Part shown: in pieces, positions 30,320-37,666 of the stretch
How the letters are laid out: the number at the start of each line of letters is the position of its first letter
Position numbering within the stretch: position 1 is the stretch's first letter
Notes under the pieces: model-generated
Databases searched by the model: none
The model's input: the letters and a program-made list of their open reading frames with translations, nothing else
What the model was told of the DNA's origin: nothing
Translations under genes and position numbers: made by a program
From: Modestobacter muralis
GTDB taxonomy: Bacteria > Actinomycetota > Actinomycetes > Mycobacteriales > Geodermatophilaceae
DNA: 64,000 nt
Direction of reading: 5' to 3'
Assembly (NCBI RefSeq): GCF_010682105.1
Contig: NZ_JAAGWH010000021.1
Location: forward strand, 1-64,000

Positions 30320-31855
30320 GTGTCCCATCCCGCTCCCCCCCCCAGCACGGGCACACCCACCACCGGACCGGCCACCGCGGCCGACACCAAGGCGGCCGCC
30401 GAGGTCGACCACGACCACGGCCGCCGCTGGTGGACCCTGGCCACCCTGGGCCTGGCCCAGCTCATGGTCGTCCTGGACGCCACCATCGTGAACATCGCGC
30501 TGCCCAGCGCGCAGGCCGGCCTCGGCTTCTCCGACGCCGACCGCCAGTGGGTCGTCACCGCCTACTCCCTGGCCTTCGGTGGCCTGCTGCTGCTCGGTGG
30601 CCGCCTCGCCGACCTCTTCGGCCGCCGCCGGACCCTGATGGTCGGCCTGGCCGGCTTCGCCCTCGCCTCGGCCCTGGGTGGTGCGGCCACCGGGTTCGGG
30701 ACGCTCGTCGCCGCCCGCGCGCTGCAGGGCGCGTTCGGCGCGCTGCTGGCGCCGGCCGCCCTGTCGCTGCTCACCATCACCTTCAGCGACCCGAAGGAGC
30801 GCGGCAAGGCCTTCGGGATCTTCGGCGCCATCGCCGGCGCCGGTGCGGCCATCGGCCTGCTGCTGGGCGGGGTGCTCACCGAGTACCTGAGCTGGCGCTG
30901 GTGCCTCTACGTCAACGTGCCGATCGCCGTCGTCGCCGGCCTCGGTGCGCTGCGCTTCATCCGCAAGGTGGCCCCGGCGCAGGGCGTCAAGCTGGACATC
31001 CCCGGCGTCATCACCGCCGTCCTGGGCCTCTCCGGCCTGGTCTACGCCTTCGCCCGCGCCGAGAACGAGGGCTGGTCGGACCCGGTGACGATCACCCTCA
31101 TCGTGGTCTCGGTGCTGCTGCTGGTGGCCTTCGTGCTCATCCAGCAGCGGGTCGCGCACCCGCTGCTCCCGCTGCGGGTCGTGCTCGACCGGCGCCGCGG
31201 TGGCGCCTACCTGGCGATCGGCCTGGCCGCGATCGGCATGTTCGCCGTCTTCCTGTTCCTGACCTACTTCCTGCAGCAGACCAAGGGCTTCACCCCGCTC
31301 AGGAGCGGGTTCGCCTTCCTGCCCTTCGTCGCCGGCATCATCACCAGCTCCACGGTGGTCGTGCCCCGGCTGCTGCCGAGGATCGGCCCGCGCTTCCTGA
31401 TCACCACCGGTCAGCTGCTCGGCGCCGTGGGCCTCACCTACCTGTGGCGACTGGAGGCCGACAGCGGGTACCTGCCCCACGTCCTGCCGGCGCTGTTCGT
31501 CATGGGCCTGGGCATGGGCCTGATCTTCGCCTCGTGCTTCAACACCGCGACCTCCGGCACGCAGCCGGCGGACGCGGGGGTGGCCTCGGCGCTGGTCAAC
31601 ACCGGTCAGCAGGTCGGCGGGGCCCTGGGCACCGCGCTGCTGAACACCATCGCCGCCACGGTCACCGCCTCCTACGTGCGGGCCAACGGCCAGACCCCGG
31701 CGGCGCTGGCCGACGCGGCGGTCGCCGGCGAGACCCGGGCGTTCCTGGTCTCGGCCGGGGTGTTCCTGCTCGGCGCCGTGCTCAGCCTGCTGGTGATCCC
31801 CAGCGGCCCGAACCCGGTCAGCTCCCGTGGCCCGCAGGCGCCGGCCGGCCACTGA
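30320..31855 (+). CDS. MFS drug efflux transporter, EmrB/QacA (14-helix) type
   Basis: A 511-residue DHA2-family antiporter. A 35-residue hydrophilic N-terminus with a His/Asp cluster (EVDHDHGRRWW) precedes helix 1, which has VVLDATIVNIALPSAQ (motif D1). GGRLADLFGRRRTLMVGL is motif A, and LALVNTGQQVGGALGTALL-type sequence lies near the end. GTG 30320 has GGAGA 4 bases upstream; the frame is open to 30182, but the extra residues are unlike a transporter N-terminus. It ends at a strong hairpin. Substrate unknown. Confidence 0.9.
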   Translation: MSHPAPPPSTGTPTTGPATAADTKAAAEVDHDHGRRWWTLATLGLAQLMVVLDATIVNIALPSAQAGLGFSDADRQWVVTAYSLAFGGLLLLGGRLADLFGRRRTLMVGLAGFALASALGGAATGFGTLVAARALQGAFGALLAPAALSLLTITFSDPKERGKAFGIFGAIAGAGAAIGLLLGGVLTEYLSWRWCLYVNVPIAVVAGLGALRFIRKVAPAQGVKLDIPGVITAVLGLSGLVYAFARAENEGWSDPVTITLIVVSVLLLVAFVLIQQRVAHPLLPLRVVLDRRRGGAYLAIGLAAIGMFAVFLFLTYFLQQTKGFTPLRSGFAFLPFVAGIITSSTVVVPRLLPRIGPRFLITTGQLLGAVGLTYLWRLEADSGYLPHVLPALFVMGLGMGLIFASCFNTATSGTQPADAGVASALVNTGQQVGGALGTALLNTIAATVTASYVRANGQTPAALADAAVAGETRAFLVSAGVFLLGAVLSLLVIPSGPNPVSSRGPQAPAGH

Positions 31856-31861
31856 GCGACA

Positions 31862-31903
31862 GCGTCGTCCCCGGCCGCCCACCCCGGCGGCCGGGGACGA
31901 CGC
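31862..31903 (+). terminator. Terminator hairpin after the MFS gene
   Basis: A perfect 18-base-pair stem (31862-31879 with 31886-31903) with loop CACCCC, starting 6 bases after the MFS stop. It isolates the pump gene from the SpoIIE phosphatase gene downstream. Confidence 0.8.
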
Positions 31904-32000
31904 GCGCCCACACCCCGACAGGCACTGCGGGACACGGGTCGACCACACTGTGCAGCGATCAGCGACCCCCGGCGCGGACGCCGGCCGACCGCGTGGAGTG

Positions 32001-34103
32001 ATGGTTGTGGTGGAGCCGGCGGACGTCGGCCCGGAGAGCGCCGACGCCGAGGGCGCCCGCGTCCGGGCCCAGCTGGCGGTGGACGCCGCCGGCATCGGGA
32101 CCTTCGACTGGGACCTCACCACCGGCCAGCTCACCTGGGACGAGCGGCTGATCGAGATGTTCGGCTACGACAGCACCGGCTTCGAGCAGACCATCGAGGC
32201 GTTCAACGCCCGGCTCCACCCCGACGACCTGCCGCGGGTCGGCGACGCCCTGGCGGTCTGCATCGCCACCCGGGGCGAGCTGGACACCGACTACCGGATC
32301 GTGCTGCCCGGCGGGGACACCCGGTGGGTGAGCGCGCGCGGCCGGGCCCTGGGCCCCGGCGACGGCCCCGCCACCCGCGTCATCGGGGTGGCCTACGACG
32401 TCACCGCCGAGGTGGCCAGCGAGGCACGGGTCAGCCGTGTGCTGGAGGCGATGCCGGCCGGCTTCTACTCCCTGGACCACGACTGGCGGTTCGTGCACGT
32501 CAACGCCCAGGCCGAGCGGCTGCTGGGGCGCAGCCGCGAGGACCTGCTCGGGCAGGTGATCTGGTCGGCCTTCCCGGCCACCGTGAACAGCGTCTTCGAG
32601 GACAGCTACCGGGCCGCCGTCGAGCACGGGGAGCCGATCTCCTTCGACGCGCACTACCCGGCCCCGCTCAACGGCTGGTACGAGCTGCGGGCCTGGCCCA
32701 CCCCCGACGGGCTGTCGGTCTACTTCATCGAGGTCACCGAGCGCCGCGCCGCCCAGGCCCAGGCCGACCGGGCCACCCGCCGGCTCACCCTGCTGGCCCA
32801 GGTCAGCGCCGAGCTGGCCGGCACGCTGGACGTGCAGGCGGCCACCACGCGGCTGCCCCGGCTCGTCGTCCCGGCGCTGGCCGACTACTGCATCCTCACC
32901 GTCATCGACCACGACGGTCAGCCCCGCGACATCGGCAGCTGGCACCACGACCCGGCCAGCCGGGCCCTGCTGGAGCGGTATGCCGAGGTCCGCCTGGACG
33001 CCATGCCCATGACCGCCCCGGTGGGCCGGGCGCTGCACGCGAACGAGGCCGTCCGCTTCTCCGGGGACGACGTGCTCCGACTGCTCCCGCCCGGCCGGGC
33101 CCGGGAGCTGCTCACCCTGCTGGCTCCCGCGACCGAGGTCGCGCTGCCACTGCGAGCGCGCGGCCGGACACTCGGGTTGCTGACGCTCTTCTTCTCCGCC
33201 GGGCACTCCCCCACTCCCGAGGACGTCTCGGTCGCCCAGGACGTCGCCGACCGGGCCGGGCTGGCCTGGGACAACGCCCGGCTGTTCGGCCAGCAACAGC
33301 AGATGGCCGAGACGCTGCAGCGCAGCCTGCTCACCGAGCCGCCGGAGCCCGACCACGCCGAGATCGTGGTGCGGTACATGCCCGCCGCCGAGGCGGCCCG
33401 GGTCGGCGGCGACTGGTACGACGCGTTCCTGCAGCCCAACGGCGCCACCATGCTGGTCATCGGCGACGTGGTCGGTCACGACACCGCGGCCGCTGCCGCG
33501 ATGGGGCAGGTGCGCAGCCTGCTGCGCGGGATCGCCGCCTACAGCGACGCCGGCCCCTGCGAGGTCCTCCGCGGGCTGGACTCGGCGATGTCGGTGCTCC
33601 AGCTGGACACCCTGGCCACCGCCGCCGTTGCCCGTTTCGAGCAGACCCCGGACGAGCGGAGGCGCGGGGTCACCCGGATGGTGTGGGCCAACGCCGGGCA
33701 CCTGCCGCCGCTGGCGCTGAACCCCGACCGCAGCGTCACGGTGCTGGCCGACTGGAAGGGCGACCTGCTGCTCGGGGTCGACTCGTCGGCGACCCGCACC
33801 GAGAACGTCGTCACCCTCGACCGCGGCGCCACGGTGCTGCTCTACACCGACGGCCTCATCGAGCGCCGGGACGCCGACCTGGACACCGGGCTGCAGCGGC
33901 TGCGCACCTCGCTGTCGGAGCTGGCCGAGCTCCCGCTGCAGCAGCTGTGCGACGAGCTGATCGACCGGCTGGTCGACGGCAAGCCCGAGGACGACGTCGC
34001 CCTGGTGGCCGTGCGGCTGCACCGGCAGGACCGCCCCCGCCCACCCGAGGCCGGCCCCAACCGGGTGCCCGCCGGCGTCCCCGCCGACCCGGGTGCCCCG
34101 TGA
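32001..34103 (+). CDS. PAS-PAS-GAF-SpoIIE (PP2C) phosphatase
   Basis: A 700-residue soluble multi-sensor. The first PAS/PAC (about 20-135) has GIGTFDWDLTTGQLTWDERL and LHPDDLPRV. A second PAS (about 145-250) has MPAGFYSLDHDWRFVHVN, and a GAF domain (about 265-420) follows. The SpoIIE/PP2C domain (about 440-680) has RVGGDWYDAF, IGDVVGHD, WANAGHLPP, LLYTDGLIERRD and EDDVALVAVR, which supply the metal-binding aspartates. Such proteins dephosphorylate anti-sigma-factor antagonists. Start ATG 32001 lies only 2 bases from GGAG; GTG 32007 would be better spaced. The next gene encodes a MEDS-ATPase, a plausible partner. Confidence 0.9.
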   Translation: MVVVEPADVGPESADAEGARVRAQLAVDAAGIGTFDWDLTTGQLTWDERLIEMFGYDSTGFEQTIEAFNARLHPDDLPRVGDALAVCIATRGELDTDYRIVLPGGDTRWVSARGRALGPGDGPATRVIGVAYDVTAEVASEARVSRVLEAMPAGFYSLDHDWRFVHVNAQAERLLGRSREDLLGQVIWSAFPATVNSVFEDSYRAAVEHGEPISFDAHYPAPLNGWYELRAWPTPDGLSVYFIEVTERRAAQAQADRATRRLTLLAQVSAELAGTLDVQAATTRLPRLVVPALADYCILTVIDHDGQPRDIGSWHHDPASRALLERYAEVRLDAMPMTAPVGRALHANEAVRFSGDDVLRLLPPGRARELLTLLAPATEVALPLRARGRTLGLLTLFFSAGHSPTPEDVSVAQDVADRAGLAWDNARLFGQQQQMAETLQRSLLTEPPEPDHAEIVVRYMPAAEAARVGGDWYDAFLQPNGATMLVIGDVVGHDTAAAAAMGQVRSLLRGIAAYSDAGPCEVLRGLDSAMSVLQLDTLATAAVARFEQTPDERRRGVTRMVWANAGHLPPLALNPDRSVTVLADWKGDLLLGVDSSATRTENVVTLDRGATVLLYTDGLIERRDADLDTGLQRLRTSLSELAELPLQQLCDELIDRLVDGKPEDDVALVAVRLHRQDRPRPPEAGPNRVPAGVPADPGAP

Positions 34104-34216
34104 GCCCGACGACCCGGGAGGGCGGCGCCTCGGCCAGCGACCCGGGACCTCTCGGCCTACCGTGGGCAGGGCGCCCCGGCACAGGTCGGACCACATCGAC
34201 CGGAGGGAGCTCCCCC

Positions 34217-35179
34217 GTGCCCGCGACGACGACCGAGCCGACTCCCGACCGGCACGTCCACGAACTGCTGGTGCACGACTCCCCCGACCAGCTCCTGGCG
34301 GGTGCCGTCCCGTTCCTGCAGGCCGGGCTGGACGCCGGCGAGTCCGCCGTCATCGCCACCGGGGACGACTCGGGTGAGCTGATCCTGGAAGCCCTGGGCC
34401 ACGACGAGCGGGTGGTCGTCATCCCCCGCAGCGAGGTGTACCGGATCCGCACCCCCACGGCGCTCACCGCCGTGCGGCGCCTGGTCGCCCAGCAACTGGC
34501 CGCCGGCAGCACCCGGGTGCGCGTGCTCGGCGAGACCGACTTCGGGCGGACGCCGCGCGACTGGCTGGAGTGGCAGCGCTACGAGGCCGTGGTCAACGAG
34601 GCCTTCCGCCCTTTGCCGCTGTGGGGGCTGTGCGCCTACGACACCGCCGTGCTGCCCGACCAGGTCATCGCCGCTGGCCTGCAGACCCACCCCTTCCTGC
34701 ACACCGCCGCCGGGCGCCTCGAGAACCCCGACTACGTCGACCCCGCCGGCTACCTGCGGTCGCTGCCGGTACCCGACGAGCCGCTGGAGGGCACCGCACC
34801 GCTGCTGCGCGTCGACGACGTCCGCGAGTTCAGCGGGCTGCGCCGTGCCGTCGCCCGGGTGCTCGCCGACCTGGGCGGCGACCCCGACCTGCTCGAGGAC
34901 CTCCACCTGGCCATCGACGAGATGAGCTCCAACGCGGTGCGGCACGGCGGCCCGCCGGTCACGCTGCGGCTCTGGGCCGGTGCCGACCGGGTGGTCTGCC
35001 GGATCAGCGACGGCGGCACGGGCATGGACGAGCCGTTCGCCGGCTACGGCCCGGCCCACGGCGAGGACCTCTCCCGCGGCGGGATGGGTCTGTGGCTGGC
35101 CCGCCAGCTCTGCGACCACGTCGACGTCATCGACGACGGCGCCGGTCTGACCGTGCGCCTGACGACGTCCCTGCACTGA
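34217..35179 (+). CDS. MEDS domain plus anti-sigma-type HATPase
   Basis: A 320-residue soluble protein. The N-terminal MEDS (DcmR-type sensory) domain at about residues 10-165 begins HELLVHDSPDQLLAGAVPFL and continues with ESAVIATGDDSGELI. The C-terminal ATPase of the RsbW/SpoIIAB class has the N-box EMSSNAVRHGG, SDGGTGMDEPF and RGGMGLWLARQLCD. Such ATPases bind sigma factors or anti-anti-sigma proteins. GTG 34217 has GGAGG about 10 bases upstream. A longer frame from GTG 34100 overlaps the phosphatase stop, but its 39 extra residues are low-complexity. The upstream SpoIIE phosphatase suggests a partner-switching module; no antagonist or sigma gene is adjacent. Confidence 0.87.
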   Translation: MPATTTEPTPDRHVHELLVHDSPDQLLAGAVPFLQAGLDAGESAVIATGDDSGELILEALGHDERVVVIPRSEVYRIRTPTALTAVRRLVAQQLAAGSTRVRVLGETDFGRTPRDWLEWQRYEAVVNEAFRPLPLWGLCAYDTAVLPDQVIAAGLQTHPFLHTAAGRLENPDYVDPAGYLRSLPVPDEPLEGTAPLLRVDDVREFSGLRRAVARVLADLGGDPDLLEDLHLAIDEMSSNAVRHGGPPVTLRLWAGADRVVCRISDGGTGMDEPFAGYGPAHGEDLSRGGMGLWLARQLCDHVDVIDDGAGLTVRLTTSLH

Positions 35180-35200
35180 CCACCCCGAGAGGCGACCTGA

Positions 35201-35596
35201 GTGGACCTCCCCCCGCGGCTGCTGGACCTGCTGCACCGGCCCAGCCCCTGCTTCCTCGCCACGACCATGCCCGACGGGTCGCCGCAGCTGACCCAGACCT
35301 GGGTCGACACGGACGGCACGCACGTGCTGGTCAACACCGTGGCCGGGTTCCAGAAGGTGCGGAACATGGAGCGCGACCCGCGGGTGGCGCTCAACGTCGC
35401 CGATCCCGACGACGTCTCCCGCTACTACGCGGTGCGTGGCCGGATCGTGGAGATCACCCCCGACGGGGCCGCGGAGCACATCGACCGGCTGGCGCAGAAG
35501 TACCTCGGCGGCCCTTACCCCTGGTACGGCGGCCGTGACCAGGTCCGGCTGACCGTCCGGATCGCCGCCGACCGGATCAGCTCACCCCAGGGCTGA
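35201..35596 (+). CDS. PPOX-class F420-dependent oxidoreductase family protein
   Basis: A 131-residue split-barrel flavin/F420-binding protein. PCFLATTMPDGSPQLTQTWVD and MERDPRVALNVADPD are characteristic of the PPOX class, subgroup with F420 specificity in actinobacteria. Such proteins usually form dimers and reduce diverse unsaturated compounds or protect against oxidants. GTG 35201 follows AGAGGCGACCTGA. It lies 21 bases after the MEDS-ATPase gene and may be in its transcript. Substrate unknown. Confidence 0.85.
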   Translation: MDLPPRLLDLLHRPSPCFLATTMPDGSPQLTQTWVDTDGTHVLVNTVAGFQKVRNMERDPRVALNVADPDDVSRYYAVRGRIVEITPDGAAEHIDRLAQKYLGGPYPWYGGRDQVRLTVRIAADRISSPQG

Positions 35597-35769
35597 CCGC
35601 TGCCCCAGGGGCTGCTGGGGGCGCTGTGACCGACGCGGCGCGTCACGGCGCGCTTTCCGGTCCACGACCGTCCGCGCCCTAGCATCGTGCCGCGTACTGC
35701 TGCCCGACCGGTCGGACCCGGCCGGTACGTGGCATCGGGAACGGTGCGCGTCCGGAGGAGGAGCGAGTC

Positions 35770-37020
35770 GTGGGCTGGTCGACCAAGGGCAACACCGCAG
35801 TGACCGCGGCGGGCGCGGCCGCCGTCCCGCCGCCGGCCGCGCCACCGGTGCCCCGTCCGCGCCGCAAGGTCGAGCAGGACTCCAGCCTCGAGCACGCCGC
35901 CCAGCAGGCCGGGGTGCTGACCCAGGCCAGCCGGGAGGTCTCCGACACCTCCCAGCAGGCGGCCGAGTCGCTGAGCGAGCTCCAGTCGGCGATCACCGAC
36001 ATCTCCTCCAGCACCAGCCGGGCCTCCTCCATCGCCGAGGACGCGGTGCGTGACGCCCGCGCCGTCGACGAGCGGATCGCCGCCCTGCAGCAGGCCAGCG
36101 AGTCGATCACCGAGATGGTGCGGCTGATCTCCGCGATCAGCCAGCAGAGCCGGTTCCTCGCCCTCAACGCCTACGTCGAGGCCGCCCGCGCCGGGGACGT
36201 CGGCCGCGGGTTCGCCGTGGTCGCCGACGAGGTCAAGCAGCTGGCCAGCCGCACCGCCCAGGCGGCCGAGGACATCGGCGCCCAGATCGAGGCCGTGCAG
36301 TCCGAGACCCGCCAGGCGGTCAGCGCAATCCAGCGGATCAGCGGCACCCTCGGCTCCATCGCCGACGCCCAGGACGCCATCGCCGCCGCGGTCGAGCAGC
36401 AGCGGGCCGCCACCGACCGGGTCGTGGACAACGTCGACCGGGCGGCCAGCGGCTCGGCCCGGATCAGCCGGGCGGTGGCCGAGCTGGCCGACAGCCAGCG
36501 GCTGGCCTACGTGCGCCGCGCGCTCACGCTGGCCCAGGACCTGCTCGACGACGCCGGCGGCATCTCCCTGGGGACCGGTACCCGCCCGACGACCGTGACC
36601 GACCAGGCGACCTCGACCAGCCACCGCGCGGACCTCCCCGAGCTGGTGCTCGGGAGGGCACCGCTGACCTGGGTGGACGACCCCCGCCGGCCCGCGCCGC
36701 TGGTGGACGACGTCGTGGCCCAGGTGGGCGGCACGTGCACGCTGTTCCAGCGTCTGGACGACGCCGGGGCCATGGTGCGCGCGGCCACCACCGTCGTGAA
36801 CGCCGCGGGCCGGCGCAACATCGGCACGTTCATCGCCCCGGTCAACGCCGACGGCACGCGCAACCCGGTGCTGGCCGCCGTGCTGGCCGGGCAGCTCTAC
36901 ACCGGGCCGGCGACCGTGGCCGGCAAGCCGTACTTCACCGCCTACGCCGGTGTGCACGCCCCCGACGGCGCACTGGTCGGCATGCTCTACGTCGGTCTGC
37001 CGACCGAGGCGCTGGGCTGA
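35770..37020 (+). CDS. Soluble methyl-accepting chemotaxis transducer with C-terminal Cache domain
   Basis: A 416-residue protein without signal peptide or membrane helix. After a Pro/Ala-rich N-terminus, residues 40-245 are a continuous coiled coil. It includes the MCP signalling tip ([20 protein letters not shown] then [15 protein letters not shown]), which contacts CheA/CheW. Residues about 285-415 resemble a Cache sensor ([20 protein letters not shown], then [27 protein letters not shown]), normally extracytoplasmic and N-terminal. Here the order is reversed and the sensor must face the cytoplasm. GTG 35770 follows GGAGGAGGAGCG. It implies that the organism has a chemosensory array; ligand unknown. 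Confidence 0.88.
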   Translation: MGWSTKGNTAVTAAGAAAVPPPAAPPVPRPRRKVEQDSSLEHAAQQAGVLTQASREVSDTSQQAAESLSELQSAITDISSSTSRASSIAEDAVRDARAVDERIAALQQASESITEMVRLISAISQQSRFLALNAYVEAARAGDVGRGFAVVADEVKQLASRTAQAAEDIGAQIEAVQSETRQAVSAIQRISGTLGSIADAQDAIAAAVEQQRAATDRVVDNVDRAASGSARISRAVAELADSQRLAYVRRALTLAQDLLDDAGGISLGTGTRPTTVTDQATSTSHRADLPELVLGRAPLTWVDDPRRPAPLVDDVVAQVGGTCTLFQRLDDAGAMVRAATTVVNAAGRRNIGTFIAPVNADGTRNPVLAAVLAGQLYTGPATVAGKPYFTAYAGVHAPDGALVGMLYVGLPTEALG

Positions 37021-37025
37021 TCCCC

Positions 37026-37051
37026 GGGGCCGGGTCCTCCGACCCGGCCCC
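37026..37051. terminator. Bidirectional terminator hairpin
   Basis: GGGGCCGGGTC (37026-37036) pairs with GACCCGGCCCC (37041-37051) around CTCC. It lies 6 bases after the transducer stop and 18 before the methyltransferase stop on the other strand. Confidence 0.75.
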
Positions 37052-37068
37052 GGGTCCGGACCGAGGGG

Positions 37069-37659
37069 TCACTGCCGGACGGCGAGCACCAGCCAACGGT
37101 CCTCGGCGTCGTCGACCAGCGTCGTCGTCCAGCCGGCGCGGCTCAGCAGCGCGCTGATCCGCGGCTGACCGCGTACGTCGTCCGGGCGCAGCTCGTGGCC
37201 GTGCCGGCGGGCCAGAGCCACCCGGCCGATCGGGGAGAACAGCGCCAGGCGGGCACCCCGGGCGCAGACCCGGCCCAGCTCGCGCAGCCCGGCCTCCGGT
37301 GCCGCGAGGTGGGACACCAGACCGGCGGCCAGCACGGCGTCGAAGGTCCCCGCAGCGAACGGCAGTGCGTGGACGTCGCCGCGCACCAGCCCGGCGAGCC
37401 GGCCCCGTCCCCGGCCGGCGGCCTCGGCGAGCATCTCCGCGGTCAGGTCGACCCCCACCACGGTGCCGGCGGGCCCGGTCGCGTCCCGGAGCACCGGCAG
37501 CGCACGGCCGGTGCCGCAGGCGGCGTCCAGCACGAGGTCCCCGGGCGTGACCCCCAGCTCGGCGACGGCGCGGGCGAAGCGCGGCCCGTCGTCGGGGAAC
37601 CGCTCCTCCCACCCGGCGGCCCGGACCGCGAAGAAGGACTGACCGGCCGGGTCGCTCAC
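37069..37659 (-). CDS. Class I SAM-dependent methyltransferase
   Basis: A 196-residue Rossmann-fold methyltransferase of the UbiE/Methyltransf_11 type. Motif I is LVLDAACGTGRALPVL, the acidic end of strand 2 is GVDLTAEMLAEA, motif II is GDVHALPFAAGTFDAVLAAG, and LRELGRVCARGARLALFSP corresponds to motif III. GTG 37659 is used because homology starts there; the longer frame to 37728 would overlap the transglycosylase gene. The gap to the upstream gene is only 7 bases, so they share a transcript, though no functional link is obvious. Substrate unknown. Confidence 0.85.
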   Translation of the reverse strand: MSDPAGQSFFAVRAAGWEERFPDDGPRFARAVAELGVTPGDLVLDAACGTGRALPVLRDATGPAGTVVGVDLTAEMLAEAAGRGRGRLAGLVRGDVHALPFAAGTFDAVLAAGLVSHLAAPEAGLRELGRVCARGARLALFSPIGRVALARRHGHELRPDDVRGQPRISALLSRAGWTTTLVDDAEDRWLVLAVRQ

Positions 37660-37666
37660 GGCCGGC

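Noticed and set aside
34100-34216. Longer start for the MEDS-ATPase at GTG 34100, overlapping the phosphatase stop.
   Set aside because: The extra 39 residues are low-complexity and a GGAGG site precedes GTG 34217, close to the start of MEDS homology. The overlap keeps it as a minor possibility.
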